In this document: piece by piece, positions 1-7,677 of the stretch | Layout of the letters: each line of letters starts with the position of its first letter | How positions within the stretch are numbered: position 1 is the stretch's first letter | Source: Bacteroidales bacterium | Lineage (GTDB): Bacteria > Bacteroidota > Bacteroidia > Bacteroidales > Bacteroidaceae | DNA length: 26,706 nt | NCBI GenBank assembly: GCA_004552155.1 | Contig: SFPF01000031.1 | Coordinates: 1-26,706, forward strand | Direction: 5' to 3' | The notes under the pieces: model-generated | The model's database searches: none | Seen by the model: only the letters and a program-made list of their open reading frames with translations | Told to the model about the DNA's origin: nothing | Translations under genes and position numbers: made by a program

Positions 1-1528
1 GGGCAAAGGAGCTGCCCGGCGTGCCGAGGGCGAGGGTGAAGAGGGGCTGCAGCTGCTGGCGGTCGTAGAGCATGGCACCAGCCACTACGCCGGGCGTGTG
101 CGAGGCGTACTGCTTGAGATTTTGATAGTGCGTGGTGATGACGCCGAAGGCGCGGCTCTGCACGAAGCGGTCGAGGATGCACTCAGCGAGTATGCCGCCG
201 ATTTGCGGTTCCGTGCCGCTGCCCATCTCGTCGATGAGCAGGAGCGTGGTGGCGTTGGTCTCGCGGAGCATCAGCTTCATGTTTTGCAGATGCGAGGAAT
301 AGGTAGATAGGTCGTTTTCAATGCTTTGCTCGTCGCCCATATCTATGAATATCTGCGAGAAGATGCCGAAGGTCGAGGCCTCGCTCACGGGCACGGGCAT
401 GCCGCATTGCAGCATGTATTGCAGGAGTCCCACGGTTTTGAGGCACACCGACTTGCCGCCGGCGTTGGGACCGGAGATAATGATGAAACGCTTGTCGCGC
501 GGCAGCGACACGTTGAGCGGCGTCATCTCTTCGCCCTTACGCTTGAGGCTTTCCACGAGCAGAGGGTGATAGGCCTCGCGCATCGTGAGGCAGGGGTCGG
601 ACACAAGGCGCGGCACACAGGCATCCATGCTCTCGGCATACGCCATCAGGGCGCGCTGAAAGTCGATGAGCGCGAGGAAGCGCAGGGACGCGAGAATGTC
701 GTCGAGCGCGGGACGCACGGCAGCGGTGAGTTCTTGGAGTATGCGTATGATTTCGCGGCGTTCAGCGGCTTTCAGTTCGCGTATCTTGTTGTTGGCCTCC
801 ACCACGGCGGTCGGTTCGATGAACACGGTCTTGCCCGTTGCGCTCTCGTCGTGGACAATGCCTTTGATCTTCTTTTTCAGGGCCGGTGCCACGGGAATCA
901 CGAGGCGGCCGTCGCGGAGCGTGGGGCTGATGTCGCGGTTGATGTAGCCTTCGGTGCGGGCCTCGTTGATGATGCCACGCAGGGCGTGGGAGATGCCGCG
1001 CGTATTGATCTCTATCTGGTGGCGGATAGAGAGGAGCTCGGGCGAGGCGGTATCTTTCACCTTGCCATACTTGTTGAGCACCTCGTCGATGCGCTTCACG
1101 ATATCGGGGAACACCGCCACATCGGCGGCCACCGAGGCGAGCGTGGGATAGAGCGGCGCGGCTGCTTCGTCTTCGCCTTTTTCATCCGCCGTTTTGCGGA
1201 ACAGCGTGGCAAAGCGTTCGATGGTTGCCAGCGAGCGTTTGAGATAGAAAAGGTCTTGCTCTTCCATGTATGTGCGCTCCGGGCGTACGCGCAGCAGCGG
1301 CTCGCGCACGTCGAAGAAGTCTGCGTCGAAATCTGCCGCATCTTCCTGGAACAGGCGCACGAACTCCGTGTGGAGGTCGAGGGCGCGGCGCACCTCGGCA
1401 AAGGTGGCGAGAAACTTAAAGTTAGTGTCTACCCATTCTGTGCCGAGCGTTGAGAAACAACGCCCTTTCAACCTCGTACGGATGTCGTTGAAACCTATTT
1501 TTCGTTCAAAAAAATCCGAATTTATCAT
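1..1528 (-). CDS. mutS2: Endonuclease MutS2 (5' part, runs off the left edge)
   Basis: MutS2 is a MutS-family ATPase that in other bacteria acts on branched DNA or collided ribosomes. I read the frame codon by codon from the ATG at 1528 for about 390 codons, and the remainder by motif; it is open to the window edge, about 509 codons. It starts MINSDFFERKIGF and has the MutS2-type core and clamp-like helical region. The Walker A motif GPNAGGKS lies near residues 353-360 and the Walker B motif LLLIDEMGSGTEP near residues 433-445. The C-terminal Smr nuclease domain expected of a protein of about 800 residues would lie outside the window, so its presence cannot be checked. There is no mismatch-recognition domain I at the N-terminus, which separates it from MutS. 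It is divergent from hpt, and a TAnnTTTG box sits about 20 bases upstream of its ATG. Confidence 0.93.
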   Translation of the reverse strand, partial: MINSDFFERKIGFNDIRTRLKGRCFSTLGTEWVDTNFKFLATFAEVRRALDLHTEFVRLFQEDAADFDADFFDVREPLLRVRPERTYMEEQDLFYLKRSLATIERFATLFRKTADEKGEDEAAAPLYPTLASVAADVAVFPDIVKRIDEVLNKYGKVKDTASPELLSIRHQIEINTRGISHALRGIINEARTEGYINRDISPTLRDGRLVIPVAPALKKKIKGIVHDESATGKTVFIEPTAVVEANNKIRELKAAERREIIRILQELTAAVRPALDDILASLRFLALIDFQRALMAYAESMDACVPRLVSDPCLTMREAYHPLLVESLKRKGEEMTPLNVSLPRDKRFIIISGPNAGGKSVCLKTVGLLQYMLQCGMPVPVSEASTFGIFSQIFIDMGDEQSIENDLSTYSSHLQNMKLMLRETNATTLLLIDEMGSGTEPQIGGILAECILDRFVQSRAFGVITTHYQNLKQYASHTPGVVAGAMLYDRQQLQPLFTLALGTPGSSFA

Positions 1529-1540
1529 CACTTATTGCAT

Positions 1541-1577
1541 TTTGAACGCAAAAGTACGAAAAATAATTGTACTTTTG
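1541..1577 (+). promoter_or_regulatory. Candidate promoter for hpt-adk-obg
   Basis: TTTG at 1541-1544 and TACTTTTG at 1570-1577 match the Bacteroidetes -33 and -7 boxes. The spacer is 25 bases, a little longer than usual. The leader to the hpt ATG would be about 100 bases. It lies between two divergent genes and overlaps the mutS2 -7 box. Confidence 0.45.
1549..1556 (-). promoter_or_regulatory. Candidate -7 box for mutS2
   Basis: On the minus strand this reads TACTTTTG, an exact match to the Bacteroidetes -7 consensus TAnnTTTG, about 20 bases before the mutS2 ATG. No TTTG at the usual -33 distance is seen, so support is moderate. Confidence 0.4.
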
Positions 1578-1683
1578 CCGTAAGATAGTGCCTGTTTGGG
1601 CTATTTGCCTGCGCAGATAGTTGAGAAAAGTAGGCAAGCGCAAAGATTTTAATAATTGTGCCCTCCGACTATATACTTATAAT

Positions 1684-2220
1684 ATGGAAACCGTCAAAAT
1701 CAAAGACCGCAGCTTCGCCGTCAGCATTCCCGAAGAAACAATCAAGGAGCGCGTGGCTGCCCTCGGCGCACAAATCAGTGCCGACCTCGCCGGCGAACAG
1801 CCGCTTTTCCTCGCCGTGCTCAACGGCTCTTTCGTTTTTGCAGCCGACTTGCTGCGCTCAGTCAGCGTGCCTTGCGAAATTTCCTTTGTTCGCATGGCCT
1901 CTTACCAAGGCACAAGTTCCACGGGAAAGGTGCGCCAGCTCATCGGCCTTAACGAATCGATTGAGGGCCGCACGGTGGTCATCGTGGAAGACATCATCGA
2001 CTCGGGTCTCACCATGAAAGAACTCCTCCTGCTGCTCGAAAACTACCACCCCAAGCGCGTGCTTATCTCTGCACTGCTCGTTAAGCCCGGCAACCTTAAG
2101 GTAGACCTCGACATCCCCTATTGCTGCTTCGAAATCCCCAACGATTTCATCGTGGGCTACGGGCTCGACTACGACGGCGAGGGGCGCAATCTGCGGCATA
2201 TCTATACTGTGGAAGATTGA
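1684..2220 (+). CDS. hpt: Hypoxanthine phosphoribosyltransferase
   Basis: Purine-salvage enzyme that joins hypoxanthine or guanine to PRPP to give IMP or GMP in the cytoplasm. The 178-residue protein has the pyrophosphate loop LNGSFVFAADL (residues 46-56), the PRPP-binding signature VVIVEDIIDSGLTM (98-111) and the purine-binding tail FIVGYGLDY (155-163), at the positions expected for HPRT. The ATG at 1684 is chosen because homology begins with METVKIKD; an upstream TTG at 1621 would add 21 residues unlike the family. It is first in a plus-strand run with adk 25 bases downstream, which puts nucleotide salvage and adenylate balance together. Confidence 0.95.
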   Translation: METVKIKDRSFAVSIPEETIKERVAALGAQISADLAGEQPLFLAVLNGSFVFAADLLRSVSVPCEISFVRMASYQGTSSTGKVRQLIGLNESIEGRTVVIVEDIIDSGLTMKELLLLLENYHPKRVLISALLVKPGNLKVDLDIPYCCFEIPNDFIVGYGLDYDGEGRNLRHIYTVED

Positions 2221-2245
2221 CATTAGTACACAATATTATATATAC

Positions 2246-2815
2246 ATGAAAAATCTCGTAATATTCGGTGCCCCCGGTTCGGGAAAAGGCACTCAGAGCG
2301 ACTTGCTCGTAGCTAAATACGGTTTCCGCCATATCTCTACCGGCGATGTACTTCGCGCTGAAATCAAGCAGGGCACGGAGTTGGGACGCACGGCGCAGCA
2401 GTTTATCGACAAAGGGCAACTCATTCCCGACGAACTGATGATTGAAATCCTCGCCAGCGTTTACGACAGTCTTTGCCCCTGCGAAGGCGTTATCTTCGAC
2501 GGTTTCCCCCGCACCATTCCGCAGGCCGAAGCTCTCAAAAAGATGCTCGCCCAGCGCGGCACGGAGGTAAGCGCTGTGCTCCAACTGGAAGTGCCTGAGG
2601 AGATGCTCACCGAGCGCCTGCTCAACCGCGGCAAGACTTCCGGCCGCGCCGACGACAACGCCGAAACTATTCGCAAGCGCCTCGAAGTGTATCACTCGCA
2701 AACCGCACCCCTTGCCGCTTGGTATGCAGCCGAAGGAAAGCTCCACGCTATCAAGGGTTACGGCGCACTCGAAGAAATCAACGCCGCGCTGTGCGAGGTG
2801 ATTGATAATGTGTGA
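2246..2815 (+). CDS. adk: Adenylate kinase
   Basis: Converts ATP plus AMP to two ADP. The 189-residue protein opens with the P-loop GAPGSGKGT (residues 8-16), followed by the AMP-binding STGD segment and the DGFPRT motif. The LID is the short type, around NRGKTSGRADDN, with no zinc-binding cysteines, as in other Bacteroidetes adenylate kinases. Length and motif spacing indicate an intact gene. It lies 25 bases after hpt, so co-transcription is likely. The 210-base gap to obg contains an inverted repeat of 8-bp units. Confidence 0.96.
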   Translation: MKNLVIFGAPGSGKGTQSDLLVAKYGFRHISTGDVLRAEIKQGTELGRTAQQFIDKGQLIPDELMIEILASVYDSLCPCEGVIFDGFPRTIPQAEALKKMLAQRGTEVSAVLQLEVPEEMLTERLLNRGKTSGRADDNAETIRKRLEVYHSQTAPLAAWYAAEGKLHAIKGYGALEEINAALCEVIDNV

Positions 2816-2837
2816 TTGAAATACATTTCATATATTA

Positions 2838-3010
2838 GTAAACGAGTAGACAAGTAAACAAGTAGACGAGACAGCAGTGTCTTGATAATTATATTTTAAT
2901 GAGTAACTTGTCTTGTTTCTTTGAGATTTTCGGCTGCGCTCGGCAATTTAAGTAAACTTATTGCACTCGCTTGCACGAAAATTTCCTTGTCAACTCGTTT
3001 ACTTGTTTAC
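2838..3010. repeat. Inverted repeat of 8-bp units, copy 1
   Basis: Four head-to-tail octamers of the form GTARACRA occupy 2838-2869. Three octamers of the reverse-complement form (TTGTCAAC, TCGTTTAC, TTGTTTAC) occupy 2987-3010. Between them, an inner pair of related arms (around GATTTTCGGCTGCG and its counterpart near CGCTTGCACGAAAATT) can also base-pair, so the element could fold into one long imperfect hairpin. It fills the adk-obg gap. Related elements lie near 13018 and 20000-20120. Confidence 0.75.
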
Positions 3011-3025
3011 TTAAATTTCCCTTTA

Positions 3026-4195
3026 ATGGCTGAAAGCAATTTCGTAGACTACGTCAAAATCTTCTGCCGCTCCGGCAAGGGCGGCCGCGGTTCTATTCAC
3101 CTCCACCGCGCCAAGTACCAGCCCAACGGCGGGCCCGACGGCGGCGACGGCGGACGCGGCGGCAACGTGTACCTGCGCGGCAACCACAACTTTTGGACGC
3201 TCCTCCACCTGCGCTACGAGCGGCACGTCTTCGCCGGCAACGGCGGCAACGGGGGCAAATGCTGCTCACACGGTTCGGACGGCGAGGACAAATACATCGA
3301 CGTGCCGCCAGGCACCGTGGCCTACGACGCCGAGACGGGCAAGTACCTCTGCGACGTGTGCGAGGACGGGCAAGTGGTGATGCTCCTTAAAGGCGGACGC
3401 GGAGGATTGGGCAACTGGCAGTTCCGCACCGCCACCAATCAGACGCCGCGCTACGCACAGCCCGGCGAGCCGATGCAAGAGCTGATGGTAATCCTCGAAC
3501 TGAAACTGCTCGCCGACGTAGGCCTCGTGGGCTTCCCCAACGCAGGCAAATCCACGCTTGTGTCGGCGCTTTCGTCCGCCCGCCCCAAAATTGCCGACTA
3601 TCCCTTCACCACGCTCGAGCCGAGCCTCGGCATCGTGAGCTACCGCGACGGCAAGTCGTTCGTCATGGCCGACATTCCCGGCATTATCGAGGGCGCGGGC
3701 GAGGGACGAGGGCTCGGCCTCCGCTTCCTGCGCCACATTGAGCGCAACTCCCTGCTGCTCTTCATGATACCCGGCGATACGGACAACATAGCAAAGGAAT
3801 ACGACATTCTCGTGGGCGAGTTGCGCAAGTTCAACCCCGCCATTCTCGACAAGCACCGCATTCTCGCCATCACCAAGGCCGACCTGCTCGACGAGGAACT
3901 GATGGACATGCTGCGCGAGGAGCTGCCAAAGGATTTGCCCACCTGCTTCATCAGCTCCGTTACGGGTTACGGACTCACCGAACTGAAAGACCTGCTTTGG
4001 ACGGAACTCAACAGCGAGAGCAACAAGCTGCAAACGATGCTCGAGGGCGGTTCTATCGTGCACCGCGACCGCGAGGCCGCCACCTTTAACGCCGACTTTG
4101 CCGACTGGCAAGACGGCATCGAGGTTGCAGAAGAGGACGATGATTTGGAAGAACTCGACGTTTACGACCTTGAAGATCTTGAGGAGGTGAATTAA
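3026..4195 (+). CDS. obg: GTPase Obg/CgtA
   Basis: Ribosome-associated GTPase needed for large-subunit maturation. The 389-residue protein has the glycine-rich Obg fold (about 1-160, with repeated GGDGG-type stretches at 36-47 and 71-77), then the G domain: G1 GFPNAGKST (169-177), switch threonines at 195-196, G3 DIPG (216-219), G4 TKAD (283-286) and G5 near SSV (310-312). The C-terminus is a strongly acidic tail rich in D and E, as in many Obg proteins. The ATG at 3026 is chosen because MAESNFVDYV is the family start; extension to 2921 would run into the repeat element. It looks intact. Confidence 0.96.
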   Translation: MAESNFVDYVKIFCRSGKGGRGSIHLHRAKYQPNGGPDGGDGGRGGNVYLRGNHNFWTLLHLRYERHVFAGNGGNGGKCCSHGSDGEDKYIDVPPGTVAYDAETGKYLCDVCEDGQVVMLLKGGRGGLGNWQFRTATNQTPRYAQPGEPMQELMVILELKLLADVGLVGFPNAGKSTLVSALSSARPKIADYPFTTLEPSLGIVSYRDGKSFVMADIPGIIEGAGEGRGLGLRFLRHIERNSLLLFMIPGDTDNIAKEYDILVGELRKFNPAILDKHRILAITKADLLDEELMDMLREELPKDLPTCFISSVTGYGLTELKDLLWTELNSESNKLQTMLEGGSIVHRDREAATFNADFADWQDGIEVAEEDDDLEELDVYDLEDLEEVN

Positions 4196-4223
4196 AACAA
4201 TCCAAAACTTGTTAATGCCGCGC

Positions 4224-4243
4224 CACTCCCTGCGCAGAGAGTG
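4224..4243. repeat. Imperfect palindrome after obg
   Basis: CACTC-CTGCGCAG-GAGTG, with one extra base on each side of the core, is a 20-base near-palindrome 28 bases after the obg stop. The core CTGCGCAGA also occurs near 1610 and 20777. The rest of the 4196-4699 gap is AT-rich, with imperfect repeats such as CTCATATAAGATA / CTCATATAGGATA near 4421-4452. I see no supportable gene in it. Confidence 0.4.
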
Positions 4244-4470
4244 AATGCCGCGTTTGCAATCGTTAAGGCTGCGCGGCGCGAAAGTTTAGGGATAATTAAG
4301 AAAGCGGAAACTTGCTCCGTGAAAATTTCTACGAAAAGCAAGGAGATTTTTACTTTAAAGCACTTCGGAAAAATTATAAAGGAGCAAATTTTTACGAGCT
4401 TGCTGATAATTTTCACGCTCATATAAGATAATTTTTCCGCTCATATAGGATAGTTAGTCCCAAAAACACG

Positions 4471-4503
4471 AAAAGAGGAAGAGCCTGCGCCCTTCCTCTT
4501 TTT
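4471..4503 (+). terminator. Rho-independent terminator after obg
   Basis: Perfect 11-bp stem: AAAAGAGGAAG (4471-4481) pairs with CTTCCTCTTTT (4492-4502) around a 10-base loop, ending in five T residues. It lies between the obg and purF units, so it probably ends the hpt-adk-obg transcript. Confidence 0.8.
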
Positions 4504-4658
4504 GCTAAGGCAAAGATAAGTCTTTTATTCGGTTTTGCCAAAACGCTCCGCTTTGTGACGCAGACTGTCCGTTTAGCAAATATAAATCCCCAAGCATTTG
4601 TCTCCTTCTGGCACGACATTTCTTATAAGATAGTACGCTTTCTTCGGAAAAATTTGCG

Positions 4659-4666
4659 TACTTTTG
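4659..4666 (+). promoter_or_regulatory. Candidate -7 box for purF-carA-carB
   Basis: TACTTTTG matches the Bacteroidetes -7 consensus and lies 33 bases before the purF ATG at 4700. The -33 region (about 4632-4640) has no exact TTTG. Confidence 0.5.
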
Positions 4667-4699
4667 CAGAAAGCAAACCAATCGAGTTTACCGCAAGCT

Positions 4700-6560
4700 A
4701 TGGAAACGCTCAAACACGAATGCGGAGTGGCCATGATAAGGCTGCTCAAACCGCTGAGCTACTACGAAGAAAAATACGGCTCTTGGATGTACGGTCTCAA
4801 CAAACTCTATCTCATGATGGAGAAACAGCACAACCGAGGGCAGGAAGGCGCAGGACTGGCCTGCGTGAAAATGGAAGCCGCGCCGGGCGAGGAATTTATG
4901 TTTCGCGAACGGGCGTTGGGCGGAGGCGCTATCCAAGAAATCTTTGCGGAAGTTCACGGCAAAATCGGCAGTTTCTCTCAGACCGAACTCCACGACGCGG
5001 ACTTCGCCGCGCGGCATATTCCCTTTGCGGGCGAAATATACATGGGCCACTTACGGTATTCCACTACCGGCAAAAGTGGCCTTTCGTATGTCCATCCTTT
5101 CCTGAGGCGCAACAACTGGCGCGCCAAGAACCTCTGCATCTGCGCCAATTTCAACATGACGAACGTGCCGGAAATCTTCAACGAAATAGCCGTGAAGGGA
5201 CAGCACCCGCGCATGGTGTCGGACACGTATATCCTCCTCGAACAGCTCGGGCACAGGCTCGACCGCGAAAGCGAACGCTGCTTCAACGAGGCCATGGAGC
5301 AGGGACTTACCAATACGGACATCACGCGCTACATCGAAGACCACATCAACCTTGCCAACGTGCTCAAGCTCTCCGCCCCCGTGTGGGACGGCGGCTACGT
5401 GCTTTGCGGCGTGACGGGCAGCGGCGAGATGATGTGCATGCGCGACCCCTGGGGCATCAGGCCCGCCTTCTGGTATAAGGACGACGAGATAATGGTGGTG
5501 GCATCGGAACGCCCCGTCATTCAGACCTCGCTCGACGTGGAAGCAGAGGACGTGCACGAACTCAAGCCCGGCCAAGCCTTGCTGATGAACAAACGCGGCG
5601 GGCTGCGCACGGAGCAGATACTGCCGGCAGAGAACGTGAAGCCCTGCTCCTTCGAACGCGTGTATTTCAGTCGCGGCTCCGACGTGGACATCTACCGTGA
5701 GCGCAAGGAACTGGGGCGGTCGCTCGTCGAGCCTATCCTGAAAGCCGTGAACTATGAACTGGACAACACGGTGCTCAGCTATATCCCCAACACCGCCGAG
5801 GCGGCCTATTACGGCATGGTGGAAGGATTTAACGACTATCTCAACCAACAGAAAATCGAAGAGATAAAACGCCTCGGCGGTACTGCCTCCCACGCCGACC
5901 TCGAGCGCATTCTTTCGCGCCGCGTACGTACGGAGAAAGTGGCGTGGAAGGACATCAAGATGCGCACCTTCATCGCTGAGGGCAACAGCCGCAACGACCT
6001 CGCCGCCCACGTGTACGACATCACTTACGGCAGCATCCGGCCGGGCATCGACAACCTCGTGGTAATCGACGACAGCATCGTGCGCGGCACTACGCTGCGC
6101 GAGAGCATCATTCGCATTCTCAACCGCCTGCACCCCGCCGCAGGTGCGCTACCCCGACTACTACGGCATCGACATGGCAATGATGGACGAGTTTATCGCT
6201 TTCCGCGCCGCCGTGGCTTTGGCCCACGAGCGCGGGCTCGCACCGCTGCTCGACGACATCTATCGCCGCTGCAAAGAGCAGGAACATCTGCCTAAGGAGC
6301 AGATTGTGAACCACGTGCGCGACCTTTACGAGCAGTTCACTGCCGATGAGATTTCAAACAAGATGGTGGAGATGCTCCGCCCCGACGGCGTGACGACGGA
6401 AATCCACCTCGTTTACCAAACGCTCGAAGGCTTGCACAACGCCTGCCCCACGTCGCCCGGCGACTGGTATTTCAGCGGGCACTACCCCACCCCCGGCGGA
6501 AATATGCGCATCAACCAGGCCTTTATACATTATTACGAAAACGCGGAACCTACAAAATAA
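4700..6560 (+). pseudogene. purF: Amidophosphoribosyltransferase PurF, frameshifted with an internal deletion
   Basis: First committed step of purine synthesis (PRPP plus glutamine to phosphoribosylamine). The N-terminal half is a class II glutamine amidotransferase with the nucleophile in HECGVAM (Cys8, after a short propeptide). The C-terminal half is a phosphoribosyltransferase with the PRPP loop VVIDDSIVRGTT. The protein belongs to the long Bacteroidales type of about 620-630 residues. The first frame runs from 4700 through LNRLHP (ending 6136), then continues out of frame to a stop at 6295. The family sequence resumes in another frame at PQVRYPDYYGIDM (6138 on) and reaches its stop at 6560 with the expected tail GDWYFSGHYPTPGG. 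About nine residues, the hydrophobic strand after the PRPP loop, are missing at the junction, a net loss near 26 nt. ATG 4700 is chosen because homology starts at METLKHEC. carA follows after 16 bases. Confidence 0.9.
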
Positions 6561-6576
6561 AAACCAGTCCCTAAAT

Positions 6577-7653
6577 ATGAGAAACGTAACCTTAATCCTT
6601 GACGACGGCACGCGGTTTCACGGACAATCTTTCGGATATGAAAGTCCCGTGGCAGGCGAAGTCGTGTTCAACACCGCCATGAGCGGCTACCCCGAAAGTC
6701 TCACCGACCCGTCGTATGCCGGGCAGTTGATGACGCTCACCTATCCCCTTGTGGGCAACTACGGCGTACCGCCCTTTACCAACGATGCCGACGGCCTTGC
6801 CAACTTTATGGAGAGCGACCGCATACACGCCTCGGCCATCATCGTAAGCGATTATAGCACGGAATACAGCCACTGGAATGCCTGCGAAAGCCTCGCCGAC
6901 TGGCTCAAGCGCGAGCACGTGCCGGGCATCACGGGCATCGACACGCGAGAACTCACCAAACTGCTGCGCGAGCACGGCGTGATGATGGGCAAAATCGTCT
7001 TCGACGACGAGCCCGACAATGTGCCTACGGCGGAATACGAAGGGGTGAACTATGTGGAAAAAGTTTCGTGCAAGGAAATTATCACTTACCGCAAGGGTGC
7101 GGGGCGTCGCGTAGTACTCGTGGACTGCGGCGTGAAGAACAACATTATCCGCTGCCTGCTGCGCCGCGGCGTGGAAGTGGTGCGCGTGCCTTGGGACTAC
7201 AATTTCAACGAGTTGGAGTTTGACGGCCTGTTCCTCGCCAACGGCCCCGGCGACCCGAACACCGCAGCCAAGACCGTGGAGCACATTCGCCAGTTCCTCG
7301 CCAACCCGAACGTGCGCCCCTGCATGGGTATCTGCATGGGCAACCAACTGCTCTCGAAAGCCGCCGGCGCATCTATCTACAAACTCAAATACGGCCACCG
7401 CTCGCACAACCAGCCCGTGCAACTCTGCGGCACGAACAAGTGCTACGTCACGAGCCAAAACCACGGCTATGCCGTCGACTCCGCCACGCTCCCCAAGGAC
7501 TGGACACCATTATTTATAAATATGAACGACGGCTCCAACGAGGGCATCCGCCACAACAGCAACCCATGGTTCTCAGCCCAGTTCCACCCCGAGGCTTGCA
7601 GCGGACCGCTCGACACGGACTTCCTCTTCGATGACTTTATAAAGATATTGTAA
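6577..7653 (+). CDS. carA: Carbamoyl phosphate synthase small subunit
   Basis: Glutaminase subunit that supplies ammonia to CarB for carbamoyl phosphate, a precursor of pyrimidines and arginine. The 358-residue protein has the N-terminal CPSase domain (about 1-150, with GYPESLTDPSYAGQ at 38-51). The class I glutamine amidotransferase domain follows, with nucleophile Cys253 in GICMGNQ and the His337/Glu339 pair in QFHPEA. The residue after the nucleophile loop is Asn where many enzymes have His, which I recall as usual in Bacteroidales. The gene is intact. It lies 16 bases after purF and 24 bases before carB, so the three form one operon. Confidence 0.96.
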   Translation: MRNVTLILDDGTRFHGQSFGYESPVAGEVVFNTAMSGYPESLTDPSYAGQLMTLTYPLVGNYGVPPFTNDADGLANFMESDRIHASAIIVSDYSTEYSHWNACESLADWLKREHVPGITGIDTRELTKLLREHGVMMGKIVFDDEPDNVPTAEYEGVNYVEKVSCKEIITYRKGAGRRVVLVDCGVKNNIIRCLLRRGVEVVRVPWDYNFNELEFDGLFLANGPGDPNTAAKTVEHIRQFLANPNVRPCMGICMGNQLLSKAAGASIYKLKYGHRSHNQPVQLCGTNKCYVTSQNHGYAVDSATLPKDWTPLFINMNDGSNEGIRHNSNPWFSAQFHPEACSGPLDTDFLFDDFIKIL

Positions 7654-7677
7654 AACCCGCTTCTCTGACACTATAAT

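Noticed and set aside
326..1453. 375-codon plus-strand ORF
   Set aside because: It is antisense to mutS2, whose frame is continuous with Walker motifs; the translation is low-complexity and arises from GC codon bias.
4241..4426. 61-codon plus-strand ORF in the obg-purF gap
   Set aside because: AT-rich repeats, no family likeness and no promoter placed for it.
6120..6160. Programmed ribosomal frameshift or bypass in purF, carB and the other split genes
   Set aside because: Conserved residues are missing at several junctions, which recoding cannot restore, and no slippery heptamer or stimulatory structure is evident there.
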